Source: Apodospora peruviana
Lineage: Eukaryota > Ascomycota > Sordariomycetes > Sordariales > Lasiosphaeriaceae
Assembly: GCA_033439685.1 (NCBI GenBank)
Contig: JAUEDM010000001.1
Location: 1,860,001-1,924,000, forward strand
Reading direction: 5' to 3'
Length of the DNA stretch: 64,000 nt
Shown here: one piece after another, positions 10,196-21,800 of the stretch
How positions within the stretch are numbered: the first letter of the stretch is position 1
Layout: every line of letters starts with the position of its first letter
Program-made: the position numbers and the translations under genes
The notes under the pieces: generated by a model
What the model saw: the letters and a program-made list of their open reading frames with translations, nothing else
Told to the model about the DNA's origin: nothing
Database searches by the model: none

Positions 10196-11826
10196 ATGGA
10201 GACGCTCAATATCACGGGCAACGGTCAGCAATAAATTCCCCTCTCCAGACATCGGATTGTCCGGATTCGAGAATATCGCTATATATGCCAGATAACCTGA
10301 TTTCCGAAGCAAGCTGCTAATCACATCTTTGCAGAGCCCTCGTGGTCCTTGATCCCAACCGAATTGCTCCTAGCAGAGCTCTCGAGGCGCGGCGAAGATG
10401 CTGCCAATACGGACAATACACGGCCCAAGTGCGGCTCCGAGGAGCAAGGCACCTACGACACCGGTCTCCATGTCGGTGCACTCATTCTGATCCTCGTGAT
10501 AAGTACAGTGTGTACGTACACAACCCAACCCTCTTCTATCTCCATTCCTATATCTGTTTCATCATGCTAACCTACATCATGTGTGCAGCATGCGGCTTCC
10601 CCCTCTTCTCCCGTCGGTCGACAAAGGGCGGCAAGCGACAGCGAACCGTCCTCTTCATCTGCCAGCACTTTGGCACCGGCGTCCTGATGGCCACCGCCTT
10701 CGTCCATCTTTTGCCGACAGCTTTTACCTCTCTCACCGATCCGTGCCTCCCACACGCTTTTAGTAAAGGGTACAGGCCGCTTGCGGGCCTGATCGCCATG
10801 GTCTCGGCGCTCGTGGTCGTCGCGCTCGAGTCCTACCTGACCACGCGCGGGGCGAGCCATTCGCATTCGCATCATATTTGGGAGGAGCTTGACGATGATG
10901 ATGACGAGGATGAGGATGGAAGCGAACATCATCACAGTGGGTTTTCCGGTCACCGAAGAAGGGGGTACAGTACCGGTAGGTCCAGCCGGCCTGCAAATAT
11001 TGAGTTGGAAGATCGGGAGGCTGCTGAGGGCTTGGTCGCGGGTGTGTCTCCCTTGCCAGCCTCGTCGCCCATTACGACGGTACCGCAGAACGGTAAAGTG
11101 CGCCGGCAAATGGGTGGTCCTGGCGGTGGCAGATCATCAGATGATGGAGAGGACGACAGCAGCGACAGAGAGTCGCTTGAGCTAGAGTTGACCCTCGACG
11201 AACTTGGTCTCGATGACTCGAACGACGCGTTACGAAGACCACGAGGAGCAGCGTCCGGAACCACTAAATCAGAACCATCAGGACCGGGACTACTACTACC
11301 AGTAGCAAACATTCCCCCCAACGACGCGGAGGAACAGAGGCGTCTGCTCCTGCAATGCGTGCTCCTCGAAGCCGGCATCTTGTTTCACAGCGTCTTCATC
11401 GGCATGGCTCTGTCGGTGGCTACCGGTCCGACATTTGCCGTTTTTCTCATCGCCATCGCTTTTCATCAGTCGTTTGAAGGGCTTGCGTTGGGCACCCGGA
11501 TCGCCGCCATCCATTTCCCGAGGTCGTCCCCGCGTCCCTGGCTAATGGTGCTGGCATTTGGCGCCACGACGCCCGTCGGGCAGGCCATCGGCCTGTTCGT
11601 GCATAGGTTCTATGATCCGATGAGCCAGACGGGCTTGCTAATGGTGGGGTTCATGAACGCCATTTCGAGCGGGCTGCTGCTGTTTGCCGGCTTGGTTCAG
11701 CTGCTGGCGGAGGATTTCTTGTCCGAGAAGAGCTACAAGGCGCTGCACGGGACGAGGAGGGTGCACGCTTTTCTTGCGGTTGTTGCCGGGGCTGGGCTCA
11801 TGGCTGGGGTTGGGGCGATTGCTTGA
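10196..11826 (+). CDS. ZIP-family plasma-membrane zinc (metal) transporter
   Basis: Three exons, 10196-10223, 10335-10511 and 10589-11826; 480 aa. The first exon is 28 nt (METLNITGN). Both introns have clear branch sites (CTAAT and CTAAC). ZIP carriers import Zn(II) or Fe(II) into the cytoplasm through eight membrane helices. The N-terminus carries CGSEEQGTYDTGLHVGALIL, typical of fungal Zrt-type ZIPs; then HFGTGVLMATAFVHLLPTAF. A long variable cytoplasmic loop at about 155-320 starts with SHSHSHH, an Asp/Glu run and EHHH, a likely metal-binding or sensing segment. The pore motifs HSVFIGMAL (helix IV) and HQSFEGLALG (helix V) supply the metal-coordinating His and Glu. Two CAAGGT motifs upstream hint at zinc control. 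Zn is the likeliest substrate. Confidence 0.9.
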
Positions 11827-13530
11827 TCCCCACTCAGCGTTTTGTTTGTTTGTTGGCTGATTTGGTTTGGTGTTTTGTATATTCATGGACCATATTGGGG
11901 GTGTTTGGCTGGCATTTTGCATTAGATGGCGTTGTTTTCTACTTTGAAAGATATGGCCAGGTCGGCGATTTCTGGCACGGCTTAGCACAGGGTCTGCTTT
12001 ACTAGGTACGTAGCGATGGATAGGGATCCATAATGGAGTCCTTGACTCAGGTATTGCTGTCAAGGCCATTTATTGCTTTCAGGGGTATTGACTGGCGCCC
12101 GTTGCTCTTATCTAGACAATTGAATGTCACCCGGTTGGATTAAGGTGGCTCGGATCTCGTAGTCCCCGTCCTCAGCAATCGTTTCGAGAACATCTTATTC
12201 TGCTCATCAACCAACATCACGAACGTAGAGAGTAGGCCCCCTGATCCAGAACCTACTGTCGTGTTGACATCATCATAGTCAACGTCCGACTCCCAGATTT
12301 TTGATCCACTGGTGCTCCTGAATTGTTTCTCCGGTTAACATAACCTACCGCCACACCGGCTTGCCACCAACCTCGACCTGGTTCTTGTGGCCCACTGCAA
12401 TATCACTTGAACTTATTCATCAAGATGGTGAGACAGCAGCAGTACGGAGGTAGAAGAGCCGATGCTTTCACTACCTATCTTTGGACCCGGTCAGGTCCAA
12501 GGCGAACTATTGCAGGGCAGAACCTGGTCGGGAACTAAATTCCCCTAGCTGAGTGATTTCCATTTTACTCCCATGAAGGTAGCTTGGTCACTGAGACTGG
12601 GAGGACATTGCAGCCTCTATGGGAGACTATCTGTCATGTCAGCTTCCTTACCTTGATGGAGATAGTGACCGAGGAGGTCTGACGACGGTATTTCTCAGCA
12701 TGAAGTGTTAATGGTCGATCCAAAAAAATCAAACTAAGGACGATCAAAGTCTTCTTATATTAAATGAAGGTCTGCCACGGTCTATGGCCATCTTCAAAGA
12801 GCGGCCCAAGATTCAGTATTCCCTCTTGTACGTTGCTTTGGAAGCTTTCTGACTTTGGCGAACTAGCTACCTATTCTCTCAGTTTAGTGACCAGGGATGT
12901 AGGCAGTAGGGTATGCTGTATGTCGTGAATGGTCCTGTTTAACTGGAGGCGAGCAGAAGTGATGGCGATATACTTACTGCCCTCTTAGGGTCCTGCACCT
13001 GATTGGCTAGGTAAAGAGATATCCAGCCTATGAGTGCACAGCTAAATAGCGATTAGAGTGCCCTATAATAGTATCTTTGGTTTATATTGGGCGGATTGAT
13101 TATGCACGCTGCCACGGTTCCCAAACAGGCCTCATAGACATAGGACGGACCGGTTAGCAACAGAATCATTTCAAGAAAGATATTGGTAAGACTTATAAGG
13201 AGTGAATTGTTTTCTGTTTGCCTGAAATTCGAAGCCACCGTGGGTATTTCCCCCAAGTCGCCATCCGTCCCCGTTACCCAAACTCCATAGCGAAAGCCGA
13301 AAACTCCCCAAAATGCATAGCTCCTTAGTTCCAGAACAAGTACCAGCAGCGATAAAGAAATGCGGGCAAAGATACTAGACTGAAAGAACGAAAATCTGAA
13401 GAAACAGAAAGCCCAAAGCGACAATCATGGCCGGAATCATCGACCAACCGATCCTCCATCCTGCACTTCCTCTCTCATTCCAGATATGTCATTCATTTCC
13501 GTTAGGTCTTTCGTAGGCTCAGAAGATGGA
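11827..13530. other. Intergenic with a coding-like scrap
   Basis: No intact gene. A coding-like minus-strand fragment lies at 12140-12394 (separate entry). The frame at 13053-13424 on the minus strand is Phe/Leu-rich and looks spurious. Confidence 0.4.
12140..12394 (-). pseudogene. Coding-like fragment of unknown family
   Basis: On the minus strand an acceptor-like ttgcag is followed by a frame reading GHKNQVEVGGKPVWR. A GTAGGT/ATTCAG pair then matches phase with a second frame (SGSKIWESDVDYDDVN to MFSKRLLRTGTTRSEPP and TAA at 12140-12142). The implied intron is only about 31 nt, shorter than any other here, so either the break is an indel or the splice is wrong. Stops close the frame just upstream and no start codon is seen. 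Probably a decayed gene remnant. Family not recognised. Confidence 0.2.
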
Positions 13531-14353
13531 TTAGTCTTCCTCCATCTTGAGCGCATCGGTGTCCTCAGACTTGGGTTCAGGCTTCAGCTCGAACTTTGCC
13601 TGGGCCTCCTGCTCAGGCTCAGTCTCAGCGCTCTCGGCTTTGGGCTCAGTCTCGTGCTTAGCAGCAGCCTTTCCCTTACGGCCACGGGCGCTGGTGGTCT
13701 TGGTGGGGGTGGCCTTTGGGGCCTTGGGAGTCTTCGGCGTCTTGGGTGTCTTCGGCGCCTTGTTTCCAGAGGCTCCAGCATTGGGGCCACGCTTGCGCTT
13801 TCCGCTGCCGGGAGTGGTGGGGACTGAGTCGCCACCCTCCTCATCGGCGTCGCCAGCGTCACGAGTGTCAGCGTCAGCGCCCGCCGCGGCAGTGCCGGCG
13901 TCAGCATCAGCGCCAGCTTCAGTGACGGGGCCATCACCACCGTACTTAGCAGTCAGCTTCTTCTTAATCTCCCACCATCGGTTGGTGACCGACTTGGGCT
14001 TCAGATTGAGCTTCTCGCCAATCTTAACATTGTCAAGCTAAATGAGGGAAAGAAGTTGAGGTCAGGTTCGTGGTCCTTTTTCGCGAGCATTCTGGGCGAT
14101 TTTGAGCGGAAATTGGAAAATGGGGAGCAGGAGTGGGCCGGGCGGGACATGAGAGGCGTGAACAAGAAGGAAAGCCCAAATGAAAGATTCTGAAAAGTGA
14201 AAACAAGGAGATTCATAGAAGAACGGCGGGATAAGTGAGACTCATTAGTACCTCGAGAGTGACACCATTTTTACTCACATCGGGAGGCGACTTGAGGCAA
14301 GTAATGGCGGCCTCGAGGAAGACTTTCTCAGCGGCAGTGAGTTCGGTCGACAT
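13531..14353 (-). CDS. Small basic nuclear protein with TPK repeats
   Basis: Two exons, 14353-14252 and 14037-13531, with a 214-bp intron (donor GTACTA, acceptor TTTAG) in phase 0; 202 aa. The first 34 residues (from MSTELTAAEKVFLEAAITCL) plus the next about 35 (IGEKLNLKPKSVTNRWWEIK) look like a compact helical, Myb/winged-helix-like module that recurs in small ascomycete proteins. The rest is low-complexity: Ala/Asp-rich, then a TPKTPKTPKTPKAPK run with GKRKRG and ARGRKGK basic patches typical of linker-histone or HMG-like tails and nuclear import, then an acidic Glu-rich end. A DNA- or chromatin-associated role is inferred from composition only. Confidence 0.7.
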
Positions 14354-15277
14354 GTTTGTGATCGTGTATTTGGATGATCTTTTGCTAGGTTTGATTGACG
14401 CTTACGCGGGTTGGTGGATTGGATGGTGAGGTGAGTGTGGAAGCGGTTAAATCTGGAAATGCCAGGCGGAAGTGTGGAAGAGTGTGTGGTGTTGAGGGAA
14501 AGAAATTTGGGCACTCCCACTGGACGACGCTTAAATAGTATCAGGGCGATGAGAGGCAGGTGAATTTGGGCTCCTGGTGGGGAACTCATCCGTGCTGCTG
14601 ATTGCCTGAGATTCCACTCAGGTTCAGAGGAAGGTTTGTAAGATCTGAGAAGATTCTGAAAGAAAGGTGACTTTCAGAGTTACCCCGGGATAGTCACGGG
14701 CGGTAACGTGACCACATCGGACTGGACCTCGAGGGAACGTGATGTGAGAGAATATCTTCCTGTGGAATACTGAGAGCGAATGAAGCAGAGAATCTACAGA
14801 AGAATACCTTGATGGACAGGATAAAGTTGAGAGTCGTCCCCTCCTCGAATCCCATTAATGATATAGCAATGTTAGCAACGTATTTCAACTATATATCTAT
14901 ATATCATTCGCACGTATACAGGAGTAGCAGGCCCCAAGAATCAGTATTAAATCAGAAGGACGGTTCATACATTGATTACACGTAATCCATCTGCATTAGA
15001 CGATACATGGGAAGGGTCGTTTTCAGGCCTTATAAGCAACTTTTCAGGTACAACTCGAACAGGCCATGCTCTATCAAGCTACCTAATTTATCGGCTTCGT
15101 AAAGATTCGAGGGGCTTGGGCAAGTTTCTGGAATAAACCTAAGGCCGCAGTATGGTTGGATCATATGTCGTGGGAAAGTACGGGTTATAGTATAATCATA
15201 CCGTATTGTATCGTGTCCAAGACTTCAAGGCAAGGTATCATCACTGATAGTAAACCACTCTGTGTAAGAATACGTCA
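14354..15277. other. Intergenic, 5' side of the TPK-repeat gene
   Basis: The promoter of the minus-strand gene ending at 14353 and the 3' region of the gene at 15278 lie here. Nothing else resolved. Confidence 0.4.
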
Positions 15278-16327
15278 TCACTCCCTCCAACGGACTCCCC
15301 AATCACCCTTCGCAAAGCTTGGCTCAACCACCTTCCCCTGCATGACCGCCTCACACTTCTTCCCCTCCTCGCCAGCCCCCGTGGAGACGTTGAACCCAAA
15401 GACAACTCCTCTCCTGGCTGCACATCTGATCATTTCTTTCTCGTGCGTCCTCTTTTGTCCCTCGATCCGCTTCTCTCTCATCTCGTCGGTCTCCTCGATT
15501 CGCTCCGCCCATCCTTTCTCGCCGCCTACGCTGCCGTTCACCTCAGACACCGTTTGAGGGGGCCGGATTCGCGTCCCACTTCGTACCGACATGCGGGCCA
15601 GCACATCGCCATCCAACACCTGAGAAGCAGCGTCGGTTGACTGGCCAAGCTCCAAGTTTGGAGGCTTCAAATGGTCCATTCCATGATCACCATCATGCGG
15701 CTCTGCCCTAGACTGTGATGATGGCAAAGACACGCCCTCATCCTCGTCCTTGTCTGAAGACGGTCCCTTCAACACCCTCGAGGCCCGGTTCTTCTTCCTT
15801 CCAAACGTCTTTTCAGCCGCGTTCGCTGCTGCCTCTTCTCCTCTCCATTTTTTGAAGACGTAATCCTCCACCACATCGCAACTGACTAGGATTCGGCCAG
15901 CATCGCCCTTTTTAGTCTTCTTATTGCTTCCTCCATGGTGAGAAACTTCGGTACTCGCCCTGTCGGGAGGAATACTCTCTTCTCCTATCAGAAACTTGAC
16001 GAATGCATCCTCGATCTCACGATCAAGTTTTCCGGGTTTTTTATTCCGGCAGCGAGAAGAGCAGTACTTGACTGCATTTGTCGGCGGCGCTGCCGTTTGC
16101 GAGCCTGAGTGCCCAGCGGAAGCGTTATTGCCAGCGTCTTTCGAAGAAGATTTTTTGTTGCCGTGGTTGCTGCTGTTGGCTAGTATGGCTACTCCAGACT
16201 TGCGCGAACCGATTGTCCTCCCGCAGGACTTGCAGTATGGGACATTTTCGCCGCCAGGAAGGAGGTAGAATGGGGCCGGGGTCGCTTGGTGCTTGTTGGG
16301 GCGGGACCAGGAGTCCATCCAGCTCAT
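15278..16327 (-). CDS. Conserved fungal protein with paired Cys motifs, function unknown
   Basis: Intronless; 349 aa from the ATG at 16327. An in-frame ATG at 16375 would add 16 residues, but MSWMDSWSRPNK is a more plausible start. Residues about 31-36 hold YCKSCGRTIGSRK (CxxC), and about 70 residues later YCSSRCRNKKPGKLDREIE (CxxxC) follows. Together they could bind one zinc ion across a Ser/Asn-rich loop, with GKLDREIEDAFVKFLIG as a helix. The middle is Lys-rich (NKKTKKGDAGR). The C-terminus has AARRGVVFGF and a conserved-looking tail. This layout is familiar from uncharacterised ascomycete proteins. No known catalytic motif. A nuclear location is inferred from the basic patches. Confidence 0.75.
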   Translation of the reverse strand: MSWMDSWSRPNKHQATPAPFYLLPGGENVPYCKSCGRTIGSRKSGVAILANSSNHGNKKSSSKDAGNNASAGHSGSQTAAPPTNAVKYCSSRCRNKKPGKLDREIEDAFVKFLIGEESIPPDRASTEVSHHGGSNKKTKKGDAGRILVSCDVVEDYVFKKWRGEEAAANAAEKTFGRKKNRASRVLKGPSSDKDEDEGVSLPSSQSRAEPHDGDHGMDHLKPPNLELGQSTDAASQVLDGDVLARMSVRSGTRIRPPQTVSEVNGSVGGEKGWAERIEETDEMREKRIEGQKRTHEKEMIRCAARRGVVFGFNVSTGAGEEGKKCEAVMQGKVVEPSFAKGDWGVRWRE

Positions 16328-18801
16328 CTTGATGGGTGGTAGAATGAGTTCGGTATGATAATTTGATATTCGCAAACTCTGCGGTTGTGTGAAAGTGCTT
16401 TCTCAAGACGAAAAACGACGGACGGATACAAATGGCTGTGTTGAAAAGGGATCGGCGCGGGAGTTGATCCTAAGATTTAACTACGTCATCGGCCGAGGCA
16501 TGCTGGATTCAAACAGCGACGATTATTACTTCGTAATTATTCCCTAGCCTTACGCATATGAATCTGGAGTATGACAGCCGCGAAACTGGGTGTCATTGAT
16601 TCATAGGGATAAAACATTTACATTATACAAAGCACCGTGACAGCCGTGAGTACGCACGTGGTACGTACCTAACGAGTACTCATTGCTTACCTATTCATCA
16701 ACGAGTTATTTTATGATGTTTCTGTCTCTTCTTGATGTATCTTTCACGCCGGCAAGTAGAGATGAGATGCACAGGTGCATACCTAGCGAAATCGACGGGA
16801 TGAGATCACAGCCATCTCCACGTGTCGTGTACAGTAAATGCCCGAATGCCCAGCCGTGAACCGTGCACCCAAACCCCAGAGCCAAGGTTATAGGGCGTAA
16901 AACACTCCAAGATCCGCTTTGGCAGTGCTAGCAACCCCAGTGTTTTGGGGGCCACCTTGAGGCTGAATCTCAAACTTCAGGCCCCAGAAATTCGGTCAGA
17001 GCTCACGCTCTTTGTTGGTGTGGGCATAAGACATGCATATTCCGTACATGAATGTCTTTATGTAGGTGGTTATTGGTGGAAACGCGTGAATCCTTTGGGA
17101 TGTGGCCGCCTCAGTGGTCTGATATGGAAGATGGATTTGTGTCATCAACTGCTATCACAGACGGCATGGCCGTTACCAAACGTGCATCCAGAGGAACGGT
17201 AGTTGGACTTTGGGGGTGAAGCTTCGTATCCGAGGGAGTTAAACTTCCATATCTGGCGAGAGACTCGCCGTCTGTAACAGGCATCAAGTCGCTGACGTTA
17301 GGCTTGTCGGCGACGGGAGCTCGGTGTCCTCCCGACAAAGGCTCCATAACCCCTTCTTATTGGCCTTGTGAAAGTACGCGTACGGGTATGTGGTTCCAAC
17401 AGAGACCGACGTTCGCTTGTTGGCTAAGGGCACAGGAGCAAGAGTTTCCGAATGGGCTTGGGTAGGTTTGATGTCGGCCCTGGGCAGCTGCACATGTAAT
17501 TCAATCTGGAAAAGACATGAGGAGCGTGCACCGAGGAGGAGTGTTTTGACGGTCATGTCTGAAAATGGACACCGACTGGGATCTCCCTCTTTTAAGCGTG
17601 ATCCACAATAATCCGGACATCAATCGCCTCTCGGTCCCGCTATTCCGCTGCCACCCACAGGGCCCCCCGCACCCACAAGATGCCCTAAACCCCCAATCCA
17701 TCCGGCCTCCAGCAGTCTGCAGTCCAGCTCGATCCAGATATGTACGCTGTGAGTGTAGACCCACAAGCCCATTGATGAACAAGATATCAAATTTTATTGA
17801 CAGATGATTTACGGTATCACTTGCATATGCTACGTTCCATACTGCAAACAAAGTCGTTGGCTACCTAGTGTAAAGGGATGTACAAAGAAACAATCTGACA
17901 TCGAGCTAATAAGCATACCAAAACGAATGGAAGATACTCCGTGGTACACCTGTAGTAACCCGTAACGGCGGGGGTTTTTGCCGGCCACGCCATCGCCATC
18001 TCAGCACCGGAGCGACAAAGCGGCATGCCCCTGTTCTAGTCCCTGCGACGCACCGACCTGCTGCCGTGCCATTCAGCTAATAAGGTATCCGTAAGACACG
18101 TAGTTTGCAGTTCAGTCGAGCATGAGTGGCTGCCGGCGAGTTGCCCGGTTGGACCAGGAGTGATTCCTAGCCTCAAGAGTCAAGAACCATGCATTGCTCA
18201 GAAGTTGGTGATTGATTCAATCTTTCATCCAGTTTCATTGTCTATAATCTGTAGTGTCTACAAATTAGGAGGACATCTGTAATGATATACCGCGTACTGT
18301 ACCCCTCTTCATCGAGTGCATGATCATGGCCCTGGCCTAGACCCTTGATGCTCTCGCGGCTTCTTAGACGCCAGTGGACGCCTACCAGTCCCCAACGGTC
18401 CAACAACTACAGTACCCGGCCCCACGCCACAGCTCTCCCACCTGGTACAGCCAATCCCGCAACCTGCTTCCTGGCCGGGCGCGCCAAAAACCTGGGCCTC
18501 CTCCACAGTCCATCAGCACTTTCAAGGTTCAAAGGTTGAGAGGTTACTGTTGACCGTTGTGCCCACTCGACAAGCTGGATGTATCCATCATCAACCGCCC
18601 GCCACCATCGCCATCTCGACCTTCCTGCCGATCCGACGAAATCCGCAATCCGATCAAGTTCAACACTTCGTCGCGTGCGACTACCACACACTAGGCGATG
18701 ACCTGAAGAAGCTGGCCTTCCAGTCGTGGAATGGCCGCCGGCCCATCGCCCACCAATTATCACGTCCCTCGTCTCGCTAGCATTCTGTTAAGCCCGTGAC
18801 A
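16328..18801. other. Intergenic, long upstream region of adenylyl cyclase
   Basis: About 2.5 kb without a supportable gene. If the cyclase mRNA begins far upstream, an ATG-started upstream ORF of 63 codons (18348-18539) would sit in its leader. Frames on the minus strand at 17284-17851 lack domain signals or a convincing structure. Confidence 0.4.
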
Positions 18802-21800
18802 ATGACGAGGAATGATCCCGGCTCGCGCTTCAGCTCCATGACGGGCTCCAGCACCGATAGTGGCCGCTCCAGCATCACCGTCAAACCGTTGCCCTCGACC
18901 CCGACCAGCGCTACTGCTGCCGCCGCCGCCAGCAACTTCAATTCGAACGGCGCTGCGACCAACCCATCGCGATCCGGCTCCGCACCGCACAGCTCTCGAA
19001 GAGCTGCCCCGTCGCGCCTGAAGACAGATGAGAGCGGCCATCTTGCGAGGTAAGCAACCCGGATATTTTGCCGCCGCTGGCTGCCTTGGGAACTGTCACG
19101 GCACCTATCCGGCAGACCCTCCTTCCCCCCCCCCCCCCATGTCTTCGGGACTCGAACTGACGGGTGCCTGCGTCTGGAAACCCTCTAGGCCGTTCAAGGA
19201 TTCCGATGCCCAGATCTCTCCCACTTCGGCCACTGGATCGCGTCTTGCGCTGTCACCATCCTCCACCGCCTCCAATGTTTCTCAGCGCGAACACCGAATG
19301 AGCGATTTGGCCAATTACCGCCGCGATCTCGCCATCTTGGACCCAGCTGGCGGTCGGGGTCCTTCAAACCAGCAAGGCAATCCAGCCAGCGGCTCGCTCA
19401 GCCAGATCGCGCCCTGGATGGCCGGCAATGGGGGCGCTTCGACGCCCTCCAGCATGAGCGGCCCTCACACTACCTTCTACAACGATTCGACCGATAATCT
19501 CTCCATTGGCTCCCAGCTGTCTCCGGGCATCCGCGCGCCGACCGCGCGCCCGTCACAGACCACAACCGGTAGTACCGAATCGCCGGATGCGGCTTATTTT
19601 ACCGATGAGAGGCGACCATCCATTGCCAGCATTACCACGACGGCGAGTAGCCAGGGTTCGAGGACGAGCGGGACGAGAGGGGGCCTCCGGAAACTCCAGG
19701 GATTCTTCGGGGAGGAGTTCCCGGGGAGGGACTCTTCAGAGACGAGCCTTACCCAGCCTGCTCCGGGGAAGGAGCACCGCTCGCACTCCTACAGCCGGCC
19801 ACACAGGGATCGCAACTACTCAAACGCGACAGACCACCCGAGAGAGCAGTCACCTTCATCTTCCAGACCGCGGACGCCTGTCCCGGCTCCGGAAGTCGTG
19901 CCATTTCTGTACCAAGAAGCTGATGTACGTGTCCTTCCACACCTTCCCTTTTTGTAACAAGTGCATGCAGGCCCATTTCCCATATTTGACAGCGAATACT
20001 TTTGTTATCAACTCTCCTCGTTCCTTCTTCTGTTCTGTCACGATGGGCACTAACTGCTTCGGTTCAGGATATCGCACGATATGGCGAGGCACCAGTTCGA
20101 GACATTCTCAGCGGGCCCGATCGTGACCGCTTCGTGAACGAAAGCTCCTCGCAGAACCCTCCAAAAACCTCGTCCTCATCTCGATCCGGCCACTCGATTG
20201 TACACTTGCCAGGACATCACCACCGACATAACAAGAGTAATGAGGACCCCAGAGCGTTGAGGCCTTCAATCAGCAGGGAAGATTCAGCAGCAAGCTACGC
20301 CAAAGACCGCAGCGGTTCGACCGCCATGCAGAGCTCGAGATCTCGGGCCCAAAGCCCTGCACCGAGTCTTAATGGGGGGTATTGGGGGGCAAAGAATGGG
20401 ACATCCGACGGCCAAACATCTCCCCAGCCTCAGCAGAGAAAGGGTCTTCTCGGTCGATTTCGGGCTAGAGGGCACAGGGACAAGGATGAGAGCTCCTCTG
20501 ATCATCAGTCGTCTCTGAGAAGACTTCCACCATCTACCCAGTCTCTTCAACCTCGCCTTTCCAAGACCGATCTTTCCCGCATCGAAGGAGCGCCACCACA
20601 AGCATCCGAGTGGCCAGGTGGGGTTGAATACCGCGATGCTTATGGCTTGCGCCCAGGATACCAGCGTCAAGCGACCTTCAACAAATTCCCTTTTGCTCCG
20701 AATAAGAAAGGCCGATCCCACAGACACCACGATGACATTGACGAGCATATTGGCCCTACCGATAACAGGCACGATACCGGCACAGTCTACCATCTCGACA
20801 CCGATCTCAACGATATGGAAGGCATCTTAAGCAGACCGCTTCCGCTGACGCCTATGGACGCTGATTTCCTTAGTCCTGCCCGCGTCGAACAGCCGATCCT
20901 CCAAGAAAAGGTGCCTATAAAACCGATTGGAAAGAATGGCTCGTGGTTCGCGCCAGACAGCTGGGCTGTTCGTCGGGGGGACGAAGTTTCAACTCACGTG
21001 CCCGAGGCCGATGACATAGGAAGTCCGCCCAGGCCGGAGGAAAAATTAACAAACTACTGCATTCGAGTTTTCAGATCCGACGGCACATTTGCCACACTTC
21101 AGATGGCCCTGGACTCCAACGTCCAAGACGTTATTGCGCAAATCGTCAAGAAGTCTTACGTATCGGACGGTCTGGGCAACTACCACATCGTGCTTCAGAA
21201 GCATGATCTTGTCCGCGTCTTAAACAGCGTTGAGCGACCGCTGCTCATGCAGAAGCGACTCCTCCAACAAGTTGGGTATGAGGATCGAGACAGGATCGAG
21301 GATATTGGACGCGAAGACAACAGCTATCTCTGCCGATTCCTTTTCCTCTCTGCGCGGGAGTGTGACCTTCGTTCCAACCACCACGACCTTGGTTTCGGAC
21401 GCATGCAAAAGTTTAACCACGTCGACTTGTCGGGCCGCAACCTTATCACAATCCCAGTCCCGCTTTATTCCAAGGCTTCGGAGATCATCTCGCTGAATCT
21501 GTCCAGGAACCTCTCCTTGAACTTACCTCTCGATTTCATCCAATCCTGCCAGAACCTGCGTGATATCAAATACAACAACAACGAGGCCCGGAAGCTTCCC
21601 CTGAGCCTGAGCCGGGCAAGCAAACTCACATACCTGGATGTATCCAACAACCGTCTCGAGCAACTGGAACACGCGGAGCTGGATGGCCTGACGGGCCTTC
21701 TCAAACTCAACCTGGCCAACAACCGTCTCAAGGAGCTTCCCACCTACTTCGGGGCATACCGGGCCTTGAGAACACTGAACATCTCTTCGAACTTCCTCGA

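Noticed and set aside
13053..13424. 123-residue Phe/Leu-rich frame that could look like a membrane protein
   Set aside because: Low-complexity hydrophobic start, no homology signal, no splice context; likely 3' flank.
17284..17851. Minus-strand frames suggesting a small spliced gene
   Set aside because: No consistent exon chain, no recognisable domain, and no signal peptide I trust.
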